In this document: positions 25,799-33,260 of the stretch, piece by piece
Layout: each line of letters starts with the position of its first letter
Position numbering within the stretch: the stretch's first letter is position 1
Assembly (NCBI GenBank): GCA_910588815.1
Contig: CAJUQY010000031.1
Location: 1 to 35,983, forward strand
DNA: 35,983 nt
Reading direction: 5' to 3'
Source of the DNA: an uncultured Lachnospiraceae bacterium
GTDB taxonomy: Bacteria > Bacillota > Clostridia > Lachnospirales > Lachnospiraceae
Made by a program: the position numbers and the translations under genes
Notes under the pieces: generated by a model
The model's database searches: none
What the model was told of the DNA's origin: nothing
The model's input: only the letters and a program-made list of their open reading frames with translations

Positions 25799-25828
25799 GG
25801 AAGCAGGAGATTGCCTGTTTCCTTTTTT
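25799..25828 (+). terminator. Second leader terminator, 36 bases before nikA
   Basis: GGAAGCAGG (25799-25807) pairs with CCTGTTTCC (25814-25822, one G-U) around 6 bases, then six T. The left arm can instead pair with CCTGC at 25783-25787, so an antiterminator is possible. The rest of the leader (25706-25798) is G+C rich with weak hairpins and no gene. Confidence 0.7.
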
Positions 25829-25863
25829 CATTTCACAGGTGAGAAAAATCTAAGGAGGATACG

Positions 25864-27558
25864 ATGAAAAGGAAAGCTTTCAGCATTGCGCTTATTGTAA
25901 TCATGCTGTTGTCCGTGACGGCCTGCGGCGGAAAGAAAGCGGAGGAGACGGCGGCGAAAACTTCTGCGGCGGCGGATACAGAGACGGGAATCGGCCAGGC
26001 GGAAGAGACGAAGAGCCAGGAGACGGGCCCTGCAAAGACGAATGAGGAAGCGGGCCATGGGGAGAAGGATACGCTGGTGGTGCGTGCGGCCAAGGATGTG
26101 GGAGATTTGAATCCCCACACGATGAAGAGCCAGATGTTTGCTCAGGACTGGGTCTATGAGAGTCTGGTTGCCATGAAAAACGGAGAGATCGTCCCGGAAC
26201 TGGCGGAGAACTGGGAGATCTCCGATGACGGGAAAACCTATACCTTCCATTTGAGGAGCGGAGTCAAATTCAGTGACGGCAGTGCGTTCGATTCACAGAT
26301 CGCAAAGAAGAACATAGAGGCGGTCATGCGCCATGCGGATGGGTATTCCTTCCTGCAGTCCCTGAATGCCATAAGCAGCATTGAGACGCCGGATGCGGAG
26401 ACTCTGGTTTTAAACCTGACTGAGCCCTGCAACTCCCTGTTAAATGATTTTACCTTCAGCCGTCCCCTGGTGATGCTGGGGGAGGCAGGATTTCCGGCAG
26501 AGGGAGACCCTTATGACAACGGAACCACAAGCCCCGTCGGAACCGGCATGTGGGTTTTAAAGGAGTATGTGGCCGACCAGTATGCGCTGTTTGAGCGCAA
26601 TGAAAATTACTGGGGAAAAAAGCCCTCTTTCCAATATCTGAGGGCGGTGGTGATTCCCGACGTGAACACGGCGGCCACGGCTTTAAAGGCGGGGGAGATC
26701 GACCTGATGGTGGACTCCACCCAGATCACGGCGGAAATGTTCAAGGAGATGGAGGCGGCCGGCTTCCATACAGCCCAGGCTCCTACCACCAGTATTTCCA
26801 ATCTGAATATCAATACCGGCGGGGAGATCACAGGGGAGTTGAATGTCCGGCTGGCCATGGAGTATGCCACGGACAAGGAGGCGCTCTCTGAGGGCATGTT
26901 CGGCGGCCTGCAGCCTCCGGCTACGGCGTATTTCTCCACTGATGTGCCTTACACCGACACGGGAATTGAGCCGTACACCTACGACAAAGAAAAGGCGAAC
27001 CGGCTTTTGGAGGAGAGCGGCTGGGTCTATGAGGGGAATGACACCGTTCGATCCAAAGACGGAAAGAAGCTGGAGATCGACCTGATCTACGATTCCTCCG
27101 TCACCAAAGATATGGATATCGGTTTGATCCTCCAATCTCAGTATGCCGAAGTGGGGATCCAGTTGAATATTGTCCCTCAGGACAGCCAGGTGTACCGCCA
27201 GAACTGGGCCGCCGGGGAATTCGGGGTCCTGATCTACAGCTCCTGGGGCGGCTCCTATGAGCCTTACGCCACACTGGCGGCCATGGCGGCAGACGGCGAT
27301 AAATTCCATACCGTCCAGAAGGGTATGAGCAACAAGGCAGAGCTGGACCGGGTGATGCTGGACTGCCTGAGCCAGACAGACGAGGCGAAGCTTCAGGAAA
27401 ACTTTGACTATATTATGAAGAGCTTCCACGACGAGGCCGTTTATGTGCCGCTCACGGTGACGACAAAGCTGGGCATTTACCGGGGTGATATGACAGGGCT
27501 GGATCTTTCCTCCGGACAGGACAGTATTGATGTGGGAAGCGTCACCTGGGAAGAGTAA
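25864..27558 (+). CDS. nikA: NikA-like metal/peptide-binding lipoprotein (SBP_bac_5)
   Basis: Solute-binding lipoprotein of the importer, 564 residues. It has a signal peptide and lipobox VTAC with acylated Cys21, a charged Ala/Glu/Thr linker to about 65, then the family 5 solute-binding fold. It resembles NikA throughout: DVGDLNPH, MFAQDWVYESLV, PVGTGMWVL, NENYWG, SWGGSYEPYA and DEAVYVPL. The cobalamin riboswitch in its leader argues that the metal is cobalt, or that Co and Ni both use it; the residues that would decide this cannot be judged here. The start has AAGGAGG upstream. Confidence 0.85.
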   Translation: MKRKAFSIALIVIMLLSVTACGGKKAEETAAKTSAAADTETGIGQAEETKSQETGPAKTNEEAGHGEKDTLVVRAAKDVGDLNPHTMKSQMFAQDWVYESLVAMKNGEIVPELAENWEISDDGKTYTFHLRSGVKFSDGSAFDSQIAKKNIEAVMRHADGYSFLQSLNAISSIETPDAETLVLNLTEPCNSLLNDFTFSRPLVMLGEAGFPAEGDPYDNGTTSPVGTGMWVLKEYVADQYALFERNENYWGKKPSFQYLRAVVIPDVNTAATALKAGEIDLMVDSTQITAEMFKEMEAAGFHTAQAPTTSISNLNINTGGEITGELNVRLAMEYATDKEALSEGMFGGLQPPATAYFSTDVPYTDTGIEPYTYDKEKANRLLEESGWVYEGNDTVRSKDGKKLEIDLIYDSSVTKDMDIGLILQSQYAEVGIQLNIVPQDSQVYRQNWAAGEFGVLIYSSWGGSYEPYATLAAMAADGDKFHTVQKGMSNKAELDRVMLDCLSQTDEAKLQENFDYIMKSFHDEAVYVPLTVTTKLGIYRGDMTGLDLSSGQDSIDVGSVTWEE

Positions 27559-27563
27559 AAATC

Positions 27564-28508
27564 ATGATCCGCTACTTATGCAGACAACTATTGGGACTGC
27601 TTCCGCTGTTGTTTTTGGTATCGGCGGCTGCATTTTTCCTGATCCGGCTCCTGCCGGGAGATCCGGCCACGGCCTATCTGAATTCCATTAATGCCCCTCT
27701 CACGGAGGAGAGCCTTAAGGAAGTGCGGGAGGAGCTTGGCCTGGATGAACCGGTGCCGGTTCAGTATGGAAAATGGTTAAAGCAGGTGCTGAAAGGGGAT
27801 TTGGGCTATTCCTATCAGACGAAACGGCCGGTGAGGGAGGAGCTTGGGACAGACCTTGCCTATACGGCGGTTCTGGCCCTGGCAGCCCTGGCCTGGGTTT
27901 TTGTGCTCAGCGCCCTGTTTGGGATCCTGTCGGCGTTCTTTGCCGGCAGGCTTCCGGACCGGCTGATTCGAGGGCTGACCTTTCTGGGGTCGGCCATGCC
28001 GAAATTCTGGCTGGGCTTTCTCCTGGTGCTTCTGTTTTCTCTGAGATGGAGGATTCTCCCGGTACAGGGAGCAGGGGAGTTCAAATGCCTGATCCTTCCT
28101 TCCTTCACGCTGGCCTGTTCTTATATTGCCACCTACACCAAGCTCCTGCGCAACAGTATTCTGGAGATCTGGAATAAGCCCTATGTGGCTTATGCCAGGG
28201 TCCGCGGCTTTTCCAGGCGGCAGGCAGTCTTCCGCCATGTGATCCCCAATGCTCTCCTGCCGGTATTCACGACGCTGGGCCTTCACTTCGGCGGGATTCT
28301 TTCGGGGGCGGTGATCGTGGAAAATGTGTTTTCCTGGCCGGGGCTTGGCAGAATGTGTGTCAGTGCGGTGGCGGCCAGAAATTATCCCATGATTCAGGGT
28401 TATATTCTTTTGATGGCGGCTGTTTTTGTCATCGCCAACCTGCTCTCGGACGTGGCCTGCGCGGTCTTAAATCCAAAGCTCCGCCTGGGCCCTGGGGCCT
28501 GGAAATAG
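27564..28508 (+). CDS. nikB: Nik/Opp-type ABC permease, first subunit (NikB-like)
   Basis: Inner-membrane permease of 314 residues. It has the N-terminal DPP/Opp-B segment (LPGDPATAYLN), about six membrane spans, and the EAA-type coupling loop (ARVRGFSRRQAVFRHVIPNA) that contacts the ATPases, followed by FSWPGLGRM. It starts 5 bases after the nikA stop and belongs to the same riboswitch-controlled transcript. Confidence 0.88.
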   Translation: MIRYLCRQLLGLLPLLFLVSAAAFFLIRLLPGDPATAYLNSINAPLTEESLKEVREELGLDEPVPVQYGKWLKQVLKGDLGYSYQTKRPVREELGTDLAYTAVLALAALAWVFVLSALFGILSAFFAGRLPDRLIRGLTFLGSAMPKFWLGFLLVLLFSLRWRILPVQGAGEFKCLILPSFTLACSYIATYTKLLRNSILEIWNKPYVAYARVRGFSRRQAVFRHVIPNALLPVFTTLGLHFGGILSGAVIVENVFSWPGLGRMCVSAVAARNYPMIQGYILLMAAVFVIANLLSDVACAVLNPKLRLGPGAWK

Positions 28509-28541
28509 ATGGTGTGAGCAGCACACCGGAAAGAGAAAACG

Positions 28542-29333
28542 ATGAAATTCCGAATATATTTGATTCTGCTGGCCATCCTTGTGCTGGCCTGTCTGTCTGC
28601 GCCGGTCCTTGCGCCCTGTGATCCCAACCAGGCGGATCCCACAGCCAAATTTGCGGAGGCCTCCAGAGAGCATCTTCTGGGCACGGATTACCTGGGACGG
28701 GATCTGTTTTCCAGGGTGCTCTGGGGAGGACGAAATACCATGGGCTATGCGGTTTTCGTGGCGTCGGTCTCAGCCCTTGTCGGAATCAGCCTTGGGATGC
28801 TGTCCGGATTTGCGGGCGGTCCTCTGGACGGCTTTTTGATGAAGGGAAGCGATGTTTTGCGGTCCTTTCCCGGCATCGTCCTGGTGCTCATTGTGGTCAG
28901 CATCCGGGGAGTCGGCATTGACAGTGTATGCCTGGCCATGCTTTTTACCCGCTGGATCTGGTACGCCAGGATGACGAGGAACCTGACCAGGGCCCAAATG
29001 GGGAGGACATCCGTTCTGGCAAGCCGTATTTGCGGGAGCGGCCGGCTTAAGATCCTGAGGCGCCATATTTTGCCCTCGATCCTTCCGGAGCTTCTTCCGG
29101 TGTTTTCCATTGATTTCGGGAGCGCACTCCTTGCCATATCCGGCTATTCTTTTCTGGGGCTTGGTATTTTGCCGCCGGAGGCAGAGTGGGGAATGATGAT
29201 CAATGACGGGCGCAACTACATGGGACATCCGGAAATGATGTTCTGGCCGGGGCTTTGCGTGGTGCTGATAGTGATCGGCGTGAATGCCCTGGGCGACAGG
29301 CTTCGGGACAGGCTGGAGGAGAGACGGTCATGA
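28542..29333 (+). CDS. nikC: Nik/Opp-type ABC permease, second subunit (NikC-like)
   Basis: Partner permease of 263 residues with about six spans. Typical elements are PCDPNQADPTAKF near the start, HLLGTDYLGRDLFSRVLWG, the coupling loop ASRICGSGRLKILRRHILPS, and LGLGILPPEAEWGMMI. Its stop overlaps the next start (ATGA at 29330). The N-terminus is short compared with DppC, as in NikC. Confidence 0.88.
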   Translation: MKFRIYLILLAILVLACLSAPVLAPCDPNQADPTAKFAEASREHLLGTDYLGRDLFSRVLWGGRNTMGYAVFVASVSALVGISLGMLSGFAGGPLDGFLMKGSDVLRSFPGIVLVLIVVSIRGVGIDSVCLAMLFTRWIWYARMTRNLTRAQMGRTSVLASRICGSGRLKILRRHILPSILPELLPVFSIDFGSALLAISGYSFLGLGILPPEAEWGMMINDGRNYMGHPEMMFWPGLCVVLIVIGVNALGDRLRDRLEERRS

Positions 29334-30325
29334 ATGGAACAGGGTCCTTATTTTACACAAAAGAGCTTTCCGTCTCCCTCAAGGAGCGGGGGCGAAGGCT
29401 TCCCGTGGTCTTTCCGACGGACATTGCCGTGAAAGACGGCGGCTGCACGGGGGTCATCGGAGAGAGCGGCTGTGGAAAGTCTCTGTTTGGCAGAGCCGTT
29501 CTGGGGCTTCTCACAGAGCGGAAGTGGCAGGTGGAAGGGGAGGCGTTTTTTAAAGGGGAGCGTCTTCCGCTGGAGAATGACAGGGAGATGGACGCGTTTC
29601 GGGGCAGACGGATGTCTATGATCGTCCAGGATCCCCTGTCGGCTTTCGACCCGAGGATGACGGTCGGTGCTCATTTCATGGAGGGCTTAAAAAGGCGGGA
29701 GAGGAAGGAGAGATACCGGGAGGCGGTGGCCCGGCTGGGGCGGATGCTCCTCAAAAACCCGGAGTCCGTCATGAAGCAGTATCCCTTTGAGCTTTCCGGC
29801 GGCATGCTGCAGCGGGTGATGATTGCCCTGAGCCTCTTTGCCGGTCCGGAGATGATGATTGCGGACGAGCCGACAACGGCCCTGGACAGCACTGTCCAGG
29901 AAGAGATATTGCAATTGCTGGAAGGGCTTTTGGGGGAGGGGGGGCTTTCCCTGTTGTTGATCTCCCATGACCTGAAGGTGATTTCCAGAATGGCAGATAC
30001 AGTCTATGTGATGTACGCCGGGCGGATTGTGGAGTGCGGAACCATGGAAGAGGTGCAGAGGGCTCCGCTTCATCCCTACACGGTGGGTCTCTTTTCCTCC
30101 AGGCCGGCATTTTCCAAAGAGCGGCTCTTGGCCATGGAGGGGCGGCCGCCCCTTCTGGAAGGGCTCTCGGAGCCGGGCTGTGCCTTTGCACCCAGATGTC
30201 CTTCAGCCGGGGAGGCCTGCAGAAAAGAAGTCCCTTCCTTCGGGGCGGCAGGAGGAGGGCATCTGGTAAGATGTAGCCGGCCGGAGGCATGGGGTGCGGG
30301 CGGCAGAGGAAGGGAAGCGCAATAA
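29330..30325 (+). CDS. nikD: Nik/Opp-type ABC ATPase, first subunit (NikD-like)
   Basis: ATPase subunit, 331 residues, with all motifs intact: Walker A GESGCGKS, signature LSGGM, Walker B MMIADEP and H-loop ISHDL. The C-terminal oligopeptide/dipeptide domain has the Cys-containing CAFAPRCPSAGEACR segment. The start ATG at 29330 overlaps the nikC stop; the ORF can be read from 29255 but that part lies inside nikC. It works as a heterodimer with the next gene product. Confidence 0.88.
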   Translation: MNGTGSLFYTKELSVSLKERGRRLPVVFPTDIAVKDGGCTGVIGESGCGKSLFGRAVLGLLTERKWQVEGEAFFKGERLPLENDREMDAFRGRRMSMIVQDPLSAFDPRMTVGAHFMEGLKRRERKERYREAVARLGRMLLKNPESVMKQYPFELSGGMLQRVMIALSLFAGPEMMIADEPTTALDSTVQEEILQLLEGLLGEGGLSLLLISHDLKVISRMADTVYVMYAGRIVECGTMEEVQRAPLHPYTVGLFSSRPAFSKERLLAMEGRPPLLEGLSEPGCAFAPRCPSAGEACRKEVPSFGAAGGGHLVRCSRPEAWGAGGRGREAQ

Positions 30326-30346
30326 AAGACTCGGGGAGGAGATCGG

Positions 30347-31348
30347 ATGGATACGGTGGGGAAGAAAGAAGAAACGGCTTCCCTCTTGGAGGTCCGTGGG
30401 GTCGGCAAAAGCTATCGGGGCCGGAAGAGAGGGCGGATCGCGGCAGTGCGGGGAGTCTGTTTTTCCCTAAAAAGAGGACGGTGTCTCGGCGTGGTGGGCG
30501 AGAGTGGTTGTGGAAAAAGCACCCTTTGCCGCATCATTGCGGGGATTGAAAAGCCGGATTTCGGGGAAATTCGCTATTGCGGGGTGCCGGCCGATTATAA
30601 AAAGGACCGGCAGAAGATCCAGATGGTGTTCCAGAACAGCATGGATGCAGTCAATCTCCATTTAAATGCGGAGAAAATCATTTCGGAACCTCTGGAAAAT
30701 TTTTTTTCTATGGATCGGGAGGGGAGACGGAGAGAGGCCTCACGGCTTATGGAGCTTGTGGGACTTTCCCCGGAAGATATGGGAAAATATCCAAAGCAGT
30801 TTTCCGGCGGACAGCTCCAAAGGATCTGCATCGCACGGGCGCTGGCGGCTAAGCCGGAGCTTTTGATTTTGGACGAACCCCTGAGCAGTCTGGACGTGTC
30901 GGTCCAGGCGCAGCTTCTGAATTTGCTTAAGGATCTGCAGGAGCAGCTTGGTCTGACCTGTATTCTGGTTTCCCATGATCTGGAGGCCGTCTACTATCTG
31001 GCCGACGGGTTGGCCGTCATGTATGGAGGCGCGTTGGTCGAAACACTTTCTGACATCGAGGCTCTCTCATGCCTGCGCCATCCTTATGCCAGAAAGCTTC
31101 TGTCCGTCTGCCGTGAACATGGGGCCGAAGATTTTCCGTTCGCGCGGAATAAGGAACATATGCATAAGTCCGGCGGGTTTCCGGGGGCAGAGAGGGGGGC
31201 AGAGGACGGGGAATTTCCGGGGATCGGAGAGGCGAGGGGCTGTGTCTACGCCGGATGCTGCCCGGAGGCAGATGAAGTCTGTTTATGGAAAACTCCGGAG
31301 CTCTCGGACCGGGAGCCGGGGCACCGGGTCGCCTGTCATCATGTGTGA
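30347..31348 (+). CDS. nikE: Nik/Opp-type ABC ATPase, second subunit (NikE-like)
   Basis: Second ATPase, 333 residues. Walker A GESGCGKST, signature FSGGQ, Walker B LLILDEP and H-loop VSHDL are intact. The C-terminal domain again carries a Cys-rich segment (CVYAGCCPEADEVC) after a Gly/Glu-rich linker. GGGAGGAG lies upstream of ATG. Last gene of the importer. No clear terminator is seen before the tRNA promoter 55 bases on. Confidence 0.88.
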   Translation: MDTVGKKEETASLLEVRGVGKSYRGRKRGRIAAVRGVCFSLKRGRCLGVVGESGCGKSTLCRIIAGIEKPDFGEIRYCGVPADYKKDRQKIQMVFQNSMDAVNLHLNAEKIISEPLENFFSMDREGRRREASRLMELVGLSPEDMGKYPKQFSGGQLQRICIARALAAKPELLILDEPLSSLDVSVQAQLLNLLKDLQEQLGLTCILVSHDLEAVYYLADGLAVMYGGALVETLSDIEALSCLRHPYARKLLSVCREHGAEDFPFARNKEHMHKSGGFPGAERGAEDGEFPGIGEARGCVYAGCCPEADEVCLWKTPELSDREPGHRVACHHV

Positions 31349-31402
31349 GAGGGGTTATGCGGAAGCAAATTGACAGAAAATTTGCAAGGTTGAGAAAATC
31401 GC

Positions 31403-31431
31403 TTGCATATTGGCGGCAGATATGGTACAAT
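31403..31431 (+). promoter_or_regulatory. Promoter of the tRNA-Leu gene
   Basis: TTGCAT (31403-31408), 17 bases, TACAAT (31426-31431). Start of transcription would be about 35 bases before the tRNA. Confidence 0.8.
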
Positions 31432-31472
31432 ATCTATCGGTCTGAGAGTTCATCAAGTTTTTGCGACCATTT

Positions 31473-31555
31473 GCGGATGTGGCGGAATGGCAGACGCATC
31501 AGACTCAAAATCTGACGGGGGCGACCTCGTGTGGGTTCAAGTCCCACCATCCGCA
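31473..31555 (+). tRNA. tRNA-Leu (anticodon CAA)
   Basis: Acceptor stem GCGGATG pairs with CATCCGC, discriminator A at 31555. The anticodon stem TCAGA/TCTGA encloses CTCAAAA, so the anticodon is CAA (reads UUG). There is a long class II variable arm, and the T arm has GGTTCAA. The CCA end is not encoded. The integrase gene just downstream points to this gene, which is the likely attachment site. Confidence 0.96.
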
Positions 31556-31580
31556 TGAACGGCTTATTCATACGCATACA

Positions 31581-31634
31581 GAGGGCTGTGAAAACCCAGT
31601 GTTTCCAAGGGTTTCACGGCCCTCCTTGTTTTAT
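31581..31634. terminator. Terminator between tRNA-Leu and the integrase gene
   Basis: GAGGGCTGTGAAA (from 31581) pairs with TTTCACGGCCCTC (to 31624, one G-U), extended by CCC/GGG. A T-rich run follows on the plus strand. Confidence 0.8.
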
Positions 31635-31690
31635 GGGGTGCGAAGGTTTTTGGATTTCCTGCCCCTTTTCGCCCTTCTGGTTTTGGGCCT

Positions 31691-32695
31691 TCACAGGACC
31701 TTCACCAAGTCTAGGCGGGCGTTATCCTTTTCGATCAGTTTTTCTGTGACGTGGGTGTAAATTTCCTGCGTGATCTTACTGTCTCCATGGCCAAGCCGTC
31801 TGGCGATCTCGTCTATCGTGAAACCCTGTTCGAAGAGAAGCGAAGTATGCGTGTGCCGAAGTGCGTGCGGGGTGATGTGCTTTCCGGTGATACGCCCCGC
31901 ATGGGTTTTCAGGTATTTGTTGAAGCTGTAGTAATGAATGTAACTGCCGTCCGTCTCGGCCATGAAGTGCGTATAGTTTTGGATGTGGACCTCCCGGTAA
32001 GAGAAGATGTTCTTCGTGGTGGTCAGCTCCCGGTTCACGGAATCATACCCCTTGTTGATGGAGATGACTTTCGCATTCAGATCCACGTCGGACCGTTCCA
32101 GTGCGCAGAATTCGGCGAAGCGGAGGCCGCTCAGGGCCATGAATTTCGTGACGAGGATCCATTGCTCGTTGTCCATGCCATCCAATACGGCTTTTAGCTC
32201 TTCGCCTTCCAGGTACTTATCCTGGATCTTCAGCCGATGGGGATCGTCCTTGAAATTTTTCAACTTGCGCAGATTCGATATGTCGTCGACCAGGTCATTT
32301 TCGTATCCCCAGCGCATGAGCGCTTTATAGCGGGTGAGATGCTCGTTAAGGGTTCCGGCCGGCTTTCCCGTCTTCAGCATCGCAGAGCGGACATACGGGG
32401 CGCTCAGGCGGCTCAGGAGGGTGTCCCTGCCGAGAATCTTCATCAGAGTATCGCAGGCAAAATAATTCCTGGTGTAGGTGGATTTTTTGACGGAGATGAG
32501 CTGTGCCTTCCGGTAGTCTGCGACCAGGTCTTCCAGAGTGCGGTCTTCCTGCTTTTTGCAGGCGGCTTCCTGCCTGTCCTGGATCTTTTTTGCAAGCAGC
32601 TCCCTGGCGGTTTTTTGTGCCTGGCGGTTATTCTTCTCGAGCGTGATGCTCACCCTTTTCTCCTTCCCGGTCCGGAGGTCCCCATAACGCTCCAC
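31691..32695 (-). CDS. int: Phage tyrosine integrase, N-terminally shortened by an early stop
   Basis: Site-specific recombinase; 334 residues from GTG 32695. The catalytic set is complete: Arg192 (SGLRFAEF), His277 and Arg280 (HALR), His303 (LGHGDS) and Tyr313 (EIYTHV). The SAM-like core-binding domain spans about 45-140. The original start was probably ATG at 32734, after AAAGGAGG, giving MWIEPLDNGKFKYVERYG as in related phage integrases. However, codon 2 is TGA (32731-32729), where Trp is expected. A weaker internal GTG start loses only the first 13 residues of the arm-binding domain. It may be reduced in function or need another start; the core looks intact. Confidence 0.85.
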   Translation of the reverse strand: MERYGDLRTGKEKRVSITLEKNNRQAQKTARELLAKKIQDRQEAACKKQEDRTLEDLVADYRKAQLISVKKSTYTRNYFACDTLMKILGRDTLLSRLSAPYVRSAMLKTGKPAGTLNEHLTRYKALMRWGYENDLVDDISNLRKLKNFKDDPHRLKIQDKYLEGEELKAVLDGMDNEQWILVTKFMALSGLRFAEFCALERSDVDLNAKVISINKGYDSVNRELTTTKNIFSYREVHIQNYTHFMAETDGSYIHYYSFNKYLKTHAGRITGKHITPHALRHTHTSLLFEQGFTIDEIARRLGHGDSKITQEIYTHVTEKLIEKDNARLDLVKVL

Positions 32696-32757
32696 ATACT
32701 TAAATTTTCCATTGTCTAGCGGTTCTATTCACATATGTATCATCCTCCTTTATTGTG

Positions 32758-32775
32758 ACGTGCGACGTCGCACGT
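32758..32775. promoter_or_regulatory. 18-bp perfect palindrome upstream of int
   Basis: ACGTGCGACGTCGCACGT is self-complementary throughout. It is about 24 bases before the likely original int start and just beyond its ribosome site. On the plus strand a T6 run follows, so it may act as a hairpin, but a repressor site for int is as likely. Confidence 0.5.
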
Positions 32776-32819
32776 GTTTTTTGAGTACAAAAATAACGGC
32801 CTCCGAAAGCATGTTCTGG

Positions 32820-32848
32820 TTGCATGGCCGCCCCGAAGATGATATAAT
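32820..32848 (+). promoter_or_regulatory. Promoter of a small RNA
   Basis: TTGCAT (32820-32825), 17 bases, TATAAT (32843-32848). The downstream terminator at 32888-32922 makes a very short transcript. Confidence 0.7.
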
Positions 32849-32854
32849 ATTTCT

Positions 32855-32922
32855 GTGACAAAATGAGGTATCTCTTCGAGGTACGGGCCGCTCTGGTGTG
32901 GGGACACTGGGGCGGTTTTCTT
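32855..32922 (+). ncRNA. Two-hairpin small RNA, about 68 nt
   Basis: Hairpin 1 is GTATCTC (32868-32874) with GAGGTAC (32878-32884) around TTC. Hairpin 2, the terminator, is a 12-bp stem with four G-U pairs (32888-32899 with 32904-32915), loop GGGG, then TTTTCTTATTT. A 21-codon frame (32863-32928) has no ribosome site, so I call it RNA. It sits just before the antisense-RNA promoter, on the strand opposite the toxin mRNA. Confidence 0.6.
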
Positions 32923-32924
32923 AT

Positions 32925-32953
32925 TTGACAAACCGAGGGAAATGGCATATAAT
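32925..32953 (+). promoter_or_regulatory. Consensus promoter of the antitoxin antisense RNA
   Basis: TTGACA (32925-32930), 17 bases, TATAAT (32948-32953), an exact consensus match. It starts right after the T run of the preceding small RNA. Confidence 0.88.
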
Positions 32954-32959
32954 ATGCTT

Positions 32960-33062
32960 AACAAGACAGCCGGGAGATAGATTGAGCCTATCTGTTCCGG
33001 CGAATCATAACGCTGAGTAAGCCGCCTATCCAGCCACGGAGCAGGGCGGCTTACTTATTTTT
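32960..33062 (+). ncRNA. Antisense RNA, type I antitoxin candidate (RatA/SR4-like position)
   Basis: About 100 nt from the consensus promoter to a strong terminator. Hairpin 1 is an AGATAG/CTATCT stem capped on GCCGG/CCGGC. The terminator stem is AGTAAGCCGCC (33016-33026) with GGCGGCTTACT (33045-33055), then a T-rich run. Its 3' end covers the stop codon of the toxin gene on the other strand (33051-33053) and the RNA is complementary to the toxin mRNA 3' UTR. This is the geometry of txpA/ratA and bsrG/SR4 systems, where pairing leads to mRNA decay. Confidence 0.75.
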
Positions 33063-33131
33063 CAAGTTCAGGATCGCCACGATCAGCAGCGCCACGGTCA
33101 AGATCACCATGAATTCCTCGTATGTACTCAT
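33051..33131 (-). CDS. 26-aa hydrophobic toxin, TxpA/BsrG (Hol_Tox)-like
   Basis: A 26-codon frame on the minus strand. It begins MSTYEEFMVIL, closely matching the MSTYESLMVM start of TxpA and the BsrG family, has one hydrophobic span (about 7-22), and ends NLKNK. GGGAGGAG lies 8 bases upstream of ATG. The likely -10 is TATCAT (33206-33201), giving a leader of about 60 bases. The known family inserts into or perturbs the membrane when the antisense RNA is lost. It is shorter than TxpA (59) and BsrG (38), so it is either a minimal form or a truncated one. Confidence 0.8.
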   Translation of the reverse strand: MSTYEEFMVILTVALLIVAILNLKNK

Positions 33132-33260
33132 AAGCACCACTCCTCCCGCAAGACTCGGAACAGAATGGTCGCACGCCCTCCCGGCTGCCCGGTTAAGCAT
33201 ATGATATTGTCATGGTGCGGGCTTCCGTTTTTCTATTTTGTCACAGCCCCAGATTGATAG

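Noticed and set aside
25421..25842. Two overlapping frames across the nik leader
   Set aside because: They lie on the cobalamin riboswitch and its terminators, with no ribosome sites.
32863..32928. 21-codon frame inside the two-hairpin small RNA
   Set aside because: No ribosome site, almost no leader, and the frame runs through the terminator stem; RNA function is more likely.
32700..32948. 82-codon minus-strand frame upstream of int
   Set aside because: It crosses the int ribosome site, the 18-bp palindrome and the small RNA unit, and shows no domain.
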